A DNA stretch of 25,704 nt from the IMG/VR virus record IMGVR_UViG_3300010885_073928, positions 1 through 25,704 of that record; one strand, written 5' to 3'. Position 1 is the first letter of the stretch, and each line of letters starts with the position of its first letter. This document shows, one piece after another, positions 1-6,843 of the stretch. This DNA is from a virus. The translations under genes were made by a program, and so were the position numbers. The notes beneath the pieces were generated by a model. It ran no database searches and was not told the DNA's origin. It saw nothing but the letters and a program-made list of their open reading frames with translations.

Positions 1-576
1 GCCAACTACTACTGGTCACGTGCCCCAGGCAAGTTCCTGAACAAGACCAATGGTGCAGAAGTTGCACGTAACTCAAACCTCACCCCAGGACCAGCCTTCA
101 CAGGTACCGTCCGCGAGTGGTACGAGACATTGATTGAGACAATCATCGACGTTGCCAATGAGATTCACCGTAAGACACTTCGCGGTTCCGCCAACTTCAT
201 TGTTGTTGGACCAGAAGTTGCTACGATCCTCGAAGCTTCGATCTTCTACAAGCCTTCATACAGCCTCGATGGCGCTGGCCAGGTTTCCCAGCCAATGGTT
301 ATCGGAGCTGACAAGGTTGGTACATTGTCTAACCGCTTTACAGTCTACAAGGATCCTTACTTCTCCAGAAATAAGATCCTTGTTGGATACAAGGGCGGAA
401 GCTACTTGGAGACAGGATACGTCTATGCTCCATACGTTCCGTTGATCGTCACCCCAACGATCTTTGCGCCAGAAGATTTCACACCTCGTAAGGGCGTGAT
501 GACTCGCTATGGTAAGAAGATGGTTCGTTCTGACTTCTTCGGCACGGTCACATGCTTAGACATGAACGTGATCTAA
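1..576 (+). CDS. Major capsid protein, T4 gp23-like, C-terminal part (5' end outside window)
   Basis: The reading frame is open from base 1 and ends at TAA 574-576, giving the last 191 residues of a protein that begins upstream. The C-terminal block (residues ~130-170 of this fragment) reads ILVGYKGG, then ETGYVYAPYVPL, then FTPRKGVMTRYGKK. This matches the order and spacing of the T4 gp23 C-terminus (VGYKG, YYAPYV, MGFKTRYG). Gp23-type proteins have the HK97 fold and form the hexamers of the capsid shell. Full T4 gp23 is about 520 aa, so roughly the N-terminal 60% is missing here. Codon use differs from the rest of the window: about nine of ten Arg codons are CGT/CGC and C-ending codons are frequent. 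That is typical of a very highly expressed gene, though separate ancestry is possible. An intrinsic terminator follows 23 nt after the stop. Confidence 0.93.
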   Translation, partial: ANYYWSRAPGKFLNKTNGAEVARNSNLTPGPAFTGTVREWYETLIETIIDVANEIHRKTLRGSANFIVVGPEVATILEASIFYKPSYSLDGAGQVSQPMVIGADKVGTLSNRFTVYKDPYFSRNKILVGYKGGSYLETGYVYAPYVPLIVTPTIFAPEDFTPRKGVMTRYGKKMVRSDFFGTVTCLDMNVI

Positions 577-599
577 GCGATTAGAGACTTCGGTCTGAA

Positions 600-637
600 A
601 AGGGCTCTGGGAGAAATCCTGGGGCCCTTTTTTTTTT
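600..637 (+). terminator. Intrinsic terminator after major capsid gene
   Basis: A 13-bp stem (arms 600-612 and 617-629, a few G-T pairs) closes a GAAA tetraloop and is followed by a run of T to 637. This is a textbook rho-independent terminator. It would end capsid transcripts before the accessory genes. Confidence 0.93.
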
Positions 638-667
638 GTCTAGCGTTGTTTTATTTCAATTTAATCA

Positions 668-677
668 GATATTTACT
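668..677 (+). promoter_or_regulatory. ATATTTAC element, candidate late promoter (copy 1)
   Basis: GATATTTACT sits 39-48 nt before the ATG at 716, just after a terminator, where a new promoter is expected. Related elements occur before six other genes in this window. Confidence 0.4.
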
Positions 678-715
678 AGAGAACGACGTTCAATCAACTA
701 ATTTAGGAGATATAC

Positions 716-1879
716 ATGGCAGCTTCAACGGGAAGAGTTATTACAAGAATCACAGACAAGGGTATTGTGATGGAGCAATTCAAAGGAGATTCTTCTGTAC
801 AGTCTCCTACATTTATAGTTGAAATTCCGGCACAAGGTTCCGGAAATAGCTATGCAGTTTGGGCTCCTTATAAAGCCCCTGCTGCGGGTCACTTCACACA
901 ATGGGCTGATGCAGTGGCTGCAGTTCAAAGTAGCAATGGACCAACAACAATTTATATTGATGCTGATGCTAATTGCCAATCTGTACAGATTCCAGGCGGC
1001 GTTTGGACACTCAATAACACAACAATTGTTGGCACAGCAACGGGTGCTTGCGGCGAAGAATATCGTGGTGAGCAAACACTTTTGCAGGTCTATACGGAAA
1101 GCGATATTGATCATCCCTGCAGAATTTATGGTGTCGCAGGCCTAAAGGATCTGGAATTCTATGGCGAAGATTACTGTGGTTCACCACATGGTTGCAAAGC
1201 CATCATGTCGGCAGGTGAAGGTGATTTGGTCATTCTTGCACGCAACGATGAAGGTAACCTCTTTTCACAGGTTGATGTTGGCCGTGCGATTGAGATCAGC
1301 AATGCCGGCGCAGGCGACAATAATGGATGCTTTTATGTTCATAGCGTCATTGATGAGAACACTCTGACTTTCAGAAACTGCAACTATGTTCCTAACGATG
1401 CAAATAACGGTCACATTCACTGGGGAATCAATCGACTTGCAGCGGTTTTCTATGTTGCTGACAGTTATGGCACTGACAATCAATTTGTTCTTGACAATGT
1501 TCAGTTCCATACCGGAAACTGCGAAGAAAATCATGAAACATTCTATGTCAAACATTGCTCCAAGCTATTCTTGAAACTGGTCAATGGTGCTACAACTCGT
1601 TGGCACTCATTCAAAGTTGAAGGTTTTGTGATAGTGCAGACGGATGGTAGTGCATGTCAGATCCGCAGCGACTCGTTTGTTGGTTGTGGTTTTGTGAAGT
1701 TCTATCCACTTGCAGGAACAGAGTTTAGCCCATGCCAAGGTGTGGATTACTGCCCACATCAAGGAATCATCTATTACACGCCTGACGATGGTGGCAACTG
1801 GTCAGGCAGTCCGTACTCAGTACATGGTGCTCTGGATGAATTGGCAAGCAGAGTTTACAGTCTTGAGAACCCAAGCTAA
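716..1879 (+). CDS. Cysteine-rich beta-rich structural protein, fibre-like
   Basis: A 387-aa protein without a signal peptide or membrane segment. Residues ~75-290 are beta-strand-rich with many Asn, Gly and Thr. A stretch near residue 80 (TTIYIDADANCQSVQIPGG) resembles the first rungs of the right-handed beta-helix seen in phage fibres and tailspikes. The C-terminus (VHGALDELASRVYSLENPS) is a short heptad helix like those that trimerise fibres. Thirteen cysteines are spread through the chain, many in turn-like G/N-C contexts, which is unusual for a virion protein and could mean metal binding or disulfides. The ATG at 716 has an AGGAGA ribosome site 5 nt upstream. It lies between two terminators with the following 72-aa gene, so the two are probably co-transcribed. 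Likely virion-associated (head or tail fibre, or decoration). Function inferred, not recognised by family. Confidence 0.55.
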   Translation: MAASTGRVITRITDKGIVMEQFKGDSSVQSPTFIVEIPAQGSGNSYAVWAPYKAPAAGHFTQWADAVAAVQSSNGPTTIYIDADANCQSVQIPGGVWTLNNTTIVGTATGACGEEYRGEQTLLQVYTESDIDHPCRIYGVAGLKDLEFYGEDYCGSPHGCKAIMSAGEGDLVILARNDEGNLFSQVDVGRAIEISNAGAGDNNGCFYVHSVIDENTLTFRNCNYVPNDANNGHIHWGINRLAAVFYVADSYGTDNQFVLDNVQFHTGNCEENHETFYVKHCSKLFLKLVNGATTRWHSFKVEGFVIVQTDGSACQIRSDSFVGCGFVKFYPLAGTEFSPCQGVDYCPHQGIIYYTPDDGGNWSGSPYSVHGALDELASRVYSLENPS

Positions 1880-1902
1880 TATCAACATAAGGAGTAACTA
1901 AC

Positions 1903-2121
1903 ATGGCAGAATCATACGTTTATCTAGCGGGAGACCCGCAAAAGACACATCTTGATCTCAGTAGACAGGCAGCAGGAACACCTCTGGTATTTGTTGCTGA
2001 TGATGGTCAGGAATATGTAGTGAAGGCAGGAGAACTAGTGGTATCAGATCATGCGGCTCTTGCACTTCGTAACGCGGCTTTTGATCAGGCAACTGAGAAG
2101 AGAGTACCTAAGACAGCTTAA
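1903..2121 (+). CDS. Small protein of unknown function (72 aa)
   Basis: A 72-aa acidic protein, not recognised. Residues 1-50 alternate hydrophobic and polar residues with DDGQEYVVKAGELVVSDH, suggesting a small beta-domain; residues 50-72 look helical (ALALRNAAFDQA). The ATG at 1903 has a good AAGGAG site at 1889-1894. It begins 23 nt after the fibre-like gene and ends just before a terminator, so it is the second and last gene of a two-gene unit. Its position suggests a small virion or fibre-associated partner of the upstream protein, but the sequence does not prove this. Confidence 0.7.
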   Translation: MAESYVYLAGDPQKTHLDLSRQAAGTPLVFVADDGQEYVVKAGELVVSDHAALALRNAAFDQATEKRVPKTA

Positions 2122-2144
2122 TCTTAATAAAAATTAGATTAGTT

Positions 2145-2178
2145 AAGACGGGTCGGAATTTCTGGCCCGTTTTGATTT
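2145..2178 (+). terminator. Intrinsic terminator after the 72-aa gene
   Basis: A 10-bp GC-rich stem (2148-2157 with 2161-2170) has a 3-nt loop. Flanking AAG/TTT positions extend it by about three pairs, and TTTTGATTT follows. It closes the two-gene unit 716-2121. Confidence 0.8.
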
Positions 2179-2191
2179 AACTTACAAATTA

Positions 2192-2200
2192 GATATTTAC
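2192..2200 (+). promoter_or_regulatory. ATATTTAC element, candidate late promoter (copy 2)
   Basis: GATATTTAC lies directly after the 2145-2178 terminator and about 35 nt before the ATG at 2235. The core is the same as at 668 and 6801. Confidence 0.4.
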
Positions 2201-2234
2201 AATTATACGTCCAGCAAAAGGAGACACAAATATT

Positions 2235-2570
2235 ATGGCAGTGAAAAATAAAGTGGTTGCACAAACAGCACGAGTAGTTACAAAGGAAGTTACAACTGAA
2301 GCAGTTGTGGAAGCAGTTGTGGAAACTGCTGTGCCAGTTGTACAAGAAGAAAAGACTGTAGCTGTAGTTGTAAAGAAAGAAATTAACGTGGAACAGCTTA
2401 CTAAAGATTTAACGGAGAATCGTAATTTTCCTCTAAAAGAAGCAACTGCCCGTGAAATTGCTATAAGTATCAGTAAGCAAGGTTTTTCTTATTTGAGAGA
2501 ACTATCCTGGCTCCTTTCAGCTCCAGAAAGAAATAATTTGGCCGATAAATTATCTAAAAAATATACGTAA
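2235..2570 (+). CDS. Val/Glu-rich N-terminus plus helical domain, unknown function (111 aa)
   Basis: A 111-aa protein, not recognised. Residues 1-48 are low complexity (Val, Ala, Glu, Thr, Lys), with VVEAVVETAVPVV arising partly from a perfect 12-nt tandem duplication in the gene. Residues 49-111 look like a compact helical domain (INVEQLTKDLTENRNFPLKEATAREIA, shown only in part by position) ending in a basic tail. The ATG has an AAAAGGAGA ribosome site at 2216-2224. It has its own upstream terminator and ATATTTAC element, so it is probably transcribed separately. The low-complexity stretch may be a flexible arm on a small DNA-binding or capsid-associated domain; that is a guess. Confidence 0.65.
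   Translation: MAVKNKVVAQTARVVTKEVTTEAVVEAVVETAVPVVQEEKTVAVVVKKEINVEQLTKDLTENRNFPLKEATAREIAISISKQGFSYLRELSWLLSAPERNNLADKLSKKYT
2301..2324 (+). repeat. Perfect 12-nt tandem duplication inside the Val/Glu-rich gene
   Basis: GCAGTTGTGGAA occurs twice in a row (2301-2312 and 2313-2324) and keeps the reading frame, adding an A-V-V-E unit. Less exact copies follow. Confidence 0.9.
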
Positions 2571-2573
2571 TTC

Positions 2574-2602
2574 TTGACAAATTGAAATTTTTTACATACT
2601 TA
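2574..2602 (+). promoter_or_regulatory. Possible sigma70-type promoter (perfect -35, weak -10)
   Basis: TTGACA at 2574-2579 matches the -35 consensus exactly. The -10 is poor: CATACT (2595-2600) at 15-nt spacing or TACTTA (2597-2602) at 17 nt. It begins just after the stop of the upstream gene and lies before a structured leader. It is the only perfect TTGACA I noticed between genes. Confidence 0.35.
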
Positions 2603-2666
2603 CCTTTAAGCCCGGGACCTTTACGCTAAACCACTGGCGTTCCGGAAGCATGTGGACAAGGTAAGT
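2598..2666 (+). promoter_or_regulatory. Structured 5' leader that can sequester the ribosome binding site
   Basis: A perfect 9-bp inverted repeat, ACTTACCTT (2598-2606) and AAGGTAAGT (2658-2666), brackets 51 nt and ends one base before the ATG at 2668. The only Shine-Dalgarno-like bases (AAGG, 2658-2661) are inside the 3' arm. Inner stems are possible: CCGGG with TCCGG, and ACGC with GCGT around the loop TAAACCACTG. The fold would block translation unless opened. No known riboswitch or ribozyme class was recognised, and it is not a tRNA. Confidence 0.5.
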
Positions 2667-2667
2667 C

Positions 2668-3093
2668 ATGCCATCAGTTACAGTCAATGATACACAGGGT
2701 CTTCTTGTTAAAGCAGGCTCAGGATTTACAACAACAGGTGCTGTTGTTCACACAGCACTTCCTACATCACCCGTCCAGCAAATTACTACATCTCCCTATG
2801 TAGTAGCTGCTCCGGGCGTTTATACAATTTCCGGAACTTCTGCGATTACAGTCGTTCTTCCTCTTGCTGCATCGGTACCAGGCGGAATGTTCTGTTTTAG
2901 AAATGCTTCTGCAAAAGCTCACGTGATTACAGGCTCTGCTGAAGTCCCTGGAACTACAGTGCTTGCAGTTGGCAGCGGCAGCCGCGGCTCAAAAATTACT
3001 AATTCGACAGCCGTTGGTGATGCTGTCTCATTGTGGAGCAATGGTTTGCACTTTTTGGTACTTCCTGTTACAGGTACAGCGGTAATTTCCTAA
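2668..3093 (+). CDS. Beta-rich small protein, possible capsid decoration protein (141 aa)
   Basis: A 141-aa protein rich in Val, Thr, Ser, Gly and Ala with almost no charge. Residues ~45-120 alternate short beta-strands and turns (VVAAPGVYTISG, ITVVLPL, GGMFCFRNAS, HVITGSAEV, AVSLWSNG, HFLVLPVTG). The pattern resembles small phage decoration or fibre-tip beta domains, but no family was recognised. The start is forced: an in-frame TAA (2662-2664) lies two codons upstream, and ATG 2668 is the first start after it. It has a candidate promoter and structured leader upstream, and a long hairpin 7 nt after its stop, so it looks like a self-contained expression cassette (moron-like) set among virion genes. 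Confidence 0.6.
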   Translation: MPSVTVNDTQGLLVKAGSGFTTTGAVVHTALPTSPVQQITTSPYVVAAPGVYTISGTSAITVVLPLAASVPGGMFCFRNASAKAHVITGSAEVPGTTVLAVGSGSRGSKITNSTAVGDAVSLWSNGLHFLVLPVTGTAVIS

Positions 3094-3100
3094 CATTTCG

Positions 3101-3146
3101 GCGTGTCGGGAGCGAAATTAAAACCGCTCCCGACACGCTTCTTATT
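3101..3146 (+). terminator. Perfect 14-bp hairpin, probable terminator
   Basis: Arms 3101-3114 and 3125-3138 are exact reverse complements (GCGTGTCGGGAGCG on the 5' side) around a 10-nt A-rich loop. The tail TTCTTATT is only moderately T-rich, so it may act as a terminator or as an RNA-stabilising or processing hairpin. It lies between the stop at 3093 and the start at 3158. Confidence 0.75.
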
Positions 3147-3157
3147 CGAGGCCAACA

Positions 3158-3370
3158 ATGTTAGCAAAATCCGCAAGACAAAGTGGTAGATTTGAAGCGC
3201 TTCGAGTTACACTCGAAGCTGTGGCGAAACTCGAATCTCAGCAGGACAAAAAGGCGGAAATCTGTGACAAACTTCTTGAGATCTACAGGAACAAAGAGTT
3301 AGATCTTGTACAGAAATCCAATGCTCTTCTACAAATACTAGCCAATTCAGAAGAAGGAATTGATAAATGA
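3158..3370 (+). CDS. Small helical protein of unknown function (70 aa)
   Basis: A 70-aa, highly charged, almost entirely alpha-helical protein with heptad-like spacing (FEALRVTLEAVAKLESQQDKK, residues ~12-32). It has no membrane segment and was not recognised. Its ATG at 3158 follows GAGG (3148-3151), which is a weak ribosome site. It overlaps the next gene by 4 nt (ATGA at 3367-3370), so the two are translationally coupled and probably work together. With its coiled-coil membrane neighbour it might form a small complex, such as a lysis or virion accessory, but the sequence does not establish this. Confidence 0.65.
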   Translation: MLAKSARQSGRFEALRVTLEAVAKLESQQDKKAEICDKLLEIYRNKELDLVQKSNALLQILANSEEGIDK

Positions 3371-3705
3371 CTGACGATAAGCCCGCAGCCAACGGCTGGA
3401 ATGAATACTCAAAATTGGTGCTAAAAGAATTGGAAACACTCGCAGACAACATGGACGCACTTAGAGTTGAGATGCAGGAAGTCCGTCGAGACATTGCTAA
3501 AATTGAGACTCGAGAATCTAAAGTTGATGAAATTAATGTCTGGAAAAATAAGATGACTGACGTTGTCTCTCCAGCTCAATTGAAAGAGATCATTAAAGAA
3601 CATAAAGAAAATAGAGACTTTACTATAAGAGCAATTACTGTCATCGGTGTAATACAATTTTTATTGGCCGTTGCGATAGTTTGGATCAAATTACTTCAAA
3701 AGTAA
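3367..3705 (+). CDS. Coiled-coil protein with C-terminal membrane segment, XhlA-like architecture
   Basis: A 112-aa protein. Residues 12-55 form a heptad coiled coil (WNEYSKLVLKELETLADNMD, then RVEMQEVRRDIAKIE). A single hydrophobic segment at about residues 88-108 (ITVIGVIQFLLAVAIVWI) is followed by KLLQK. Small phage proteins with a coiled coil and a C-terminal anchor include the XhlA type found beside holins, and the opening motif is common in uncharacterised phage proteins. Here it sits among head and neck genes, with no endolysin in view, so a lysis role is uncertain. It could instead be a membrane-anchored assembly or superinfection factor. It is coupled to the preceding gene by an ATGA overlap. 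Confidence 0.65.
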   Translation: MTDDKPAANGWNEYSKLVLKELETLADNMDALRVEMQEVRRDIAKIETRESKVDEINVWKNKMTDVVSPAQLKEIIKEHKENRDFTIRAITVIGVIQFLLAVAIVWIKLLQK

Positions 3706-3716
3706 GAGCTCTGTCC

Positions 3717-3723
3717 TATTTAC
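3717..3723 (+). promoter_or_regulatory. TATTTAC element, candidate late promoter (copy 3)
   Basis: CCTATTTACA lies 17 nt before the ATG at 3739, between two gene blocks. It matches the core of the other copies but has C in place of the leading GA. The short distance overlaps the ribosome-site region, so this copy is weaker support. Confidence 0.3.
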
Positions 3724-3738
3724 AAGAAAGAGGGCAGT

Positions 3739-4920
3739 ATGGCAACATTTTCAACAACACCTAATCCTACACCGTTTGGATTTTTTGATTCTGATGCTGA
3801 ATTTCAAACGGAAGCTGACGGTATGTTCGTCTTTGTAAAAAGAAAACTTGGCGATGATGTATTGTCTGTTGAATTAACCAAGAAACAAATTTGGGCATGT
3901 TTTGAAGAGAGTTTTCTGGAATACGGAAAAATCATAAATGAATATCAGGCAAAGAGCCAGCTTCATAATCTTCTGGGCACCCAAACTGGTACCTTGGCAG
4001 GTGGAGAAAATAAATACCCCCGACAAACGCTAGAATTCTTTTTACGTCAGGCTGAACCCTATGCAATGGAAGCCAGCATGGGAGGCTCCTATACTTCTGT
4101 TTCAGGAACCATTAAGCTAAAGGCTAGACAGCAAGATTACAATCTCTATACAGATCTAGTAGATCTTTCTTCTAGCATGCCGCTTGTTAGCAGTTCTTAC
4201 AATACTTTGGGCTCACGTATGAAAATTATGGAAGTATTCCATTTTAGCCCGCAAGGAGCCTATAGATTTTTTGATACAACTTCGGCTATCAACTATCTAA
4301 ATAATGAATTTGCATTTGAATCATTTACACCTGAAACTGTTTTCTATGTTTTGCCAACATTTGAAGATGTTCTTCGTGGCGGAATGCTTAAGATGTCAAA
4401 TAAGATTAGAAGATCAAACTACTCTTATCGTGTTATTGGTCAAAATATAAGAATTTATCCCATGCCTACAGTGGAAAATGTTCAATATACACCCAACATG
4501 TGGATTAGAGTACAGTTTGCTGCAGATCCACTAAATCCTCCCTTCGGAGATAAGACTATTAATGGCGTAAGCAATACCTCTAATATTCCTTTTGGTAATT
4601 TAAGATTTTCGTTGGTCAATTCGATTGGTCGTCAATGGACTCGTCAATTTACTCTTGCTCTATGTAAAGAACTTTTAGGTCTTATTAGAGGTAAGATGAA
4701 GACTATTCCAATCCCTGGAGCAGACTTAACTCTAAATGGAGATGATCTAGTTTCTCAGGGTAGAGAAGATAAAGAAAAATTAATTACTCAAATTAGAGAG
4801 ATGTTAGAGACGATGACATATGATAAGCTTCTAGAAAAAGAGGCGACATCGTCTGAGAATCTTACAAAAGTTCTTAGTAAAGTGGCCATTCCTAACGGCC
4901 GCGCAATTTCAATGGGGTAA
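3739..4920 (+). CDS. Neck / head-tail connector protein, gp13-like
   Basis: A 393-aa protein. Residues ~27-62 (FVFVKRKLGDD, then VELTKKQIWACFEESFLEYG) follow a pattern I associate with T4-like neck proteins: an N-terminal helix, 'KLG.....EL', and a helix that helps pack the connector ring. Residues ~110-330 are beta-rich, with WIRVQFAADPLNPPFG near 255-270, and the C-terminal ~70 residues are helical (LITQIREMLETMTYDKLLE). Such proteins join the portal vertex to the tail. In T4 the order is 13-14-15, and here three genes of matching kind run in that order before the sheath. T4 gp13 is shorter (~309 aa). The next gene starts 4 nt after this stop. The assignment rests on motif pattern and order. 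Confidence 0.55.
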   Translation: MATFSTTPNPTPFGFFDSDAEFQTEADGMFVFVKRKLGDDVLSVELTKKQIWACFEESFLEYGKIINEYQAKSQLHNLLGTQTGTLAGGENKYPRQTLEFFLRQAEPYAMEASMGGSYTSVSGTIKLKARQQDYNLYTDLVDLSSSMPLVSSSYNTLGSRMKIMEVFHFSPQGAYRFFDTTSAINYLNNEFAFESFTPETVFYVLPTFEDVLRGGMLKMSNKIRRSNYSYRVIGQNIRIYPMPTVENVQYTPNMWIRVQFAADPLNPPFGDKTINGVSNTSNIPFGNLRFSLVNSIGRQWTRQFTLALCKELLGLIRGKMKTIPIPGADLTLNGDDLVSQGREDKEKLITQIREMLETMTYDKLLEKEATSSENLTKVLSKVAIPNGRAISMG

Positions 4921-4923
4921 TAG

Positions 4924-5589
4924 ATGGCAAGATTATTTATAACTCCTAGAGAACTTGACTTCATTAATGATACTGTTAAAGAAGTCATCAAAGATATTGT
5001 GGGTCAAAAAATATATCTTTACAAAGTTAGACCTGAATATTCGGATATTCATGAAGTCTATGAAGAGTCCATAAATAAGATCTTTGATCCTCCAGTTGAA
5101 ATTGAATGCAGAGTAGAATATGCACCTGAGGATGTACGCGTCAATAAGTTTGGTTCCGAAGAATTCTATACCATTGAAGTTTATTTTCATGCTAGAGATT
5201 TAGTTGAGAGAGATGTTGATATCAATGAGGGAGATTTCTTTAATTTTGATGCCACGTGGTTTGAAGTTGTAAAGTCAACTGTAAATACAATTATCTATGG
5301 TCAAATTGAGCATTCAATGGGAATTCATGCAGTCTGTAAACAGGCTCGCAAAGGTCTCATTGATATTGAGCCAATCGGTCCTACAAATGAACAATGGACA
5401 GATCCGAATTCTATACAGGACACATTTGTTCAGCAGCGTGGATTTGAAAATAACAGACTTGGTGAAACAGCTGATGTTAGAAATCTTCAACAAAGAGGTA
5501 TCTTAGATGCTCCAATTTCTGGACCAGCTGAGGTATCTCCAGCTGGAGATAGTACAGGTTTTTCTTCTTCATTCTATGACGAATCTTAA
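4924..5589 (+). CDS. Neck protein, gp14-like head closure candidate
   Basis: A 221-aa protein. The core (residues ~25-150) is beta-rich with EGDFFNFDATWFEVVKST and then YGQIEHSMGIHAVCKQARKG. This 'must enter value in a given frame, then Y/F-GQ, then C-K-R-G' layout recurs in small neck proteins of large T4-like phages, as far as I recall. The last ~65 residues are Pro/Gly/Gln-rich and probably flexible. It starts 4 nt after the previous stop with no clear ribosome site, so translation is likely coupled. Position between the gp13-like and tail-completion genes supports a role in sealing the head or joining head to tail. Confidence 0.5.
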   Translation: MARLFITPRELDFINDTVKEVIKDIVGQKIYLYKVRPEYSDIHEVYEESINKIFDPPVEIECRVEYAPEDVRVNKFGSEEFYTIEVYFHARDLVERDVDINEGDFFNFDATWFEVVKSTVNTIIYGQIEHSMGIHAVCKQARKGLIDIEPIGPTNEQWTDPNSIQDTFVQQRGFENNRLGETADVRNLQQRGILDAPISGPAEVSPAGDSTGFSSSFYDES

Positions 5590-5600
5590 TAGGAAAATAA

Positions 5601-6776
5601 ATGTCTACTAGATCTCAAATTCATGGAAATGATCAAAATCCTGCGCAACCCTCTGATAATCTTTCAACTAATTTTGTAGAAATCCCAAGTTGTAGGATCG
5701 AAGATGTTGATAAAGCTCTTTTCGATCTTTTTGATAAACAGCTTCCTTTGCTATTTACTCACAAAAAGGACACTAAAAGAGTACCTATAGTTTTTGCAAC
5801 AGGTGAAAGATTCGCACTGATAGCTAGAAAGAAACCTCTCAGAGATAGAAGCAAGGCTCTGATCTTACCTGTAATCTCTATTATGAGAACGAACATAGAG
5901 CTAGGAAATTCTATGGGAGGTTCATTTGCTCCAGACATTCCAATAATCATAAAGAAACAACTCTCTTCCAAAGATGCAATCTATCAGAGACTTTTAAATA
6001 AGAAAGGAATTAAGAATTCTAAGGATATTGCAGGACCAGATTCTTTTGTTGATCCCGTCAGCAAGCAAGTGGCAATGCCTGATAGAGTTGCAACTAGAAG
6101 AACTCAAGATGATGTAACTTCAACAATCGGAGATTTATCTCCAACGCTAGGCAACAATATTTTTGAAATATTTGAATTGCCGCCGCCTGTCTATGTTACA
6201 ATAGATTATGAAATTTCAGTTTGGACTCAATATACACAGGAGATGAATAATCTGCTTTCTGTCATTGCAACAGAAAGCCATTTCCATGCTTCTCCATCTT
6301 TTAGAATAGAAACATCAACAGGTTATACTTTTGTAGCATACATTGATAAAACTATTTCTAACCAAAGTAACTTTGAAGACTTCTCAGAAGAAGAAAGATA
6401 TGTGAGAACAAGTTTCCCCATCAAAGTTACTGGGTATCTTGTGGGGTCAACTTACAAGGGTGCACCTAATTTTGTAAAGAAATATGTCTCAGCGCCCCAG
6501 ATAAGTTTCGAGGTATCACCTAGCTTCGTTGAACAAAATTATGTTACAGAAGGACCTCCAAGTGGACAACCATCGGACTATTTAATTGATGATTTAAGAA
6601 ATAAAGATCAACCAGTTCCTCGACATGCTATTGGCGGAAATGATCCGATTCAAAAAAATTATGTAGAGACAATAGACGACCCCTTTTCTGTGAAAAAAAT
6701 TGATAATAGACAAACAGTTACAGTAAAAAAGACCACTATTACTAAGACAGGTGAGACAGTTTACGAAGTCTTATAG
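5601..6776 (+). CDS. Tail completion / sheath-stabilising protein, gp15 or gp3-like
   Basis: A 391-aa protein. Residues ~60-105 carry VPIVFATGERFALIARKKPL and ALILPVISIMRTNIE, and residues ~197-220 carry VYVTIDYEISVWTQYTQEMN. I recognise these as the signature of T4-like tail-terminator proteins, which cap the distal-from-baseplate end of tube and sheath and dock the tail to the neck. T4 gp15 is 272 aa. The extra length here is an insert at ~120-185 and a Lys/Thr-rich C-terminus (VTVKKTTITKTGETVYEVL). The ATG at 5601 has AGGAAA at 5591-5596. It lies immediately before the sheath genes, consistent with the role. Confidence 0.7.
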   Translation: MSTRSQIHGNDQNPAQPSDNLSTNFVEIPSCRIEDVDKALFDLFDKQLPLLFTHKKDTKRVPIVFATGERFALIARKKPLRDRSKALILPVISIMRTNIELGNSMGGSFAPDIPIIIKKQLSSKDAIYQRLLNKKGIKNSKDIAGPDSFVDPVSKQVAMPDRVATRRTQDDVTSTIGDLSPTLGNNIFEIFELPPPVYVTIDYEISVWTQYTQEMNNLLSVIATESHFHASPSFRIETSTGYTFVAYIDKTISNQSNFEDFSEEERYVRTSFPIKVTGYLVGSTYKGAPNFVKKYVSAPQISFEVSPSFVEQNYVTEGPPSGQPSDYLIDDLRNKDQPVPRHAIGGNDPIQKNYVETIDDPFSVKKIDNRQTVTVKKTTITKTGETVYEVL

Positions 6777-6800
6777 TAAGGTTCATTTTTTTTGCAGAAC

Positions 6801-6810
6801 GATATTTACA
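6801..6810 (+). promoter_or_regulatory. ATATTTAC element, candidate late promoter (copy 4)
   Basis: GATATTTACA lies about 36 nt before the ATG at 6844, between the completion protein and the first sheath gene. The core is identical to copies 1 and 2. Confidence 0.4.
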
Positions 6811-6843
6811 AACAAGAAGTTCTAATACAACTCAGGAGTGCCA

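Noticed and set aside
725-1114. 129-aa open frame on the - strand within the fibre-like gene
   Set aside because: Shadow of the + strand gene, Cys/Ile/Ser-rich translation with no motif.
2598-2666. tRNA-like look of GCTAAACCACTGG on the reverse strand (resembles a reversed D-arm)
   Set aside because: No anticodon stem of 5 bp with a 7-nt loop and no T-arm consensus follow, so it is not a tRNA.
5070-5090. CCATAAATAAG resembling a T4 late promoter
   Set aside because: It lies inside the gp14-like coding region with no gene start downstream; probably chance in AT-rich DNA.
6777-6800. T-run after the tail-completion gene as a terminator
   Set aside because: The T-run has only a 4-bp GTTC/GAAC flank, not a convincing stem.
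6838-6840. GTG as the start of sheath 1
   Set aside because: It overlaps its own Shine-Dalgarno (6834-6838). The ATG at 6844 is correctly spaced and gives MAE, as in neighbouring genes.
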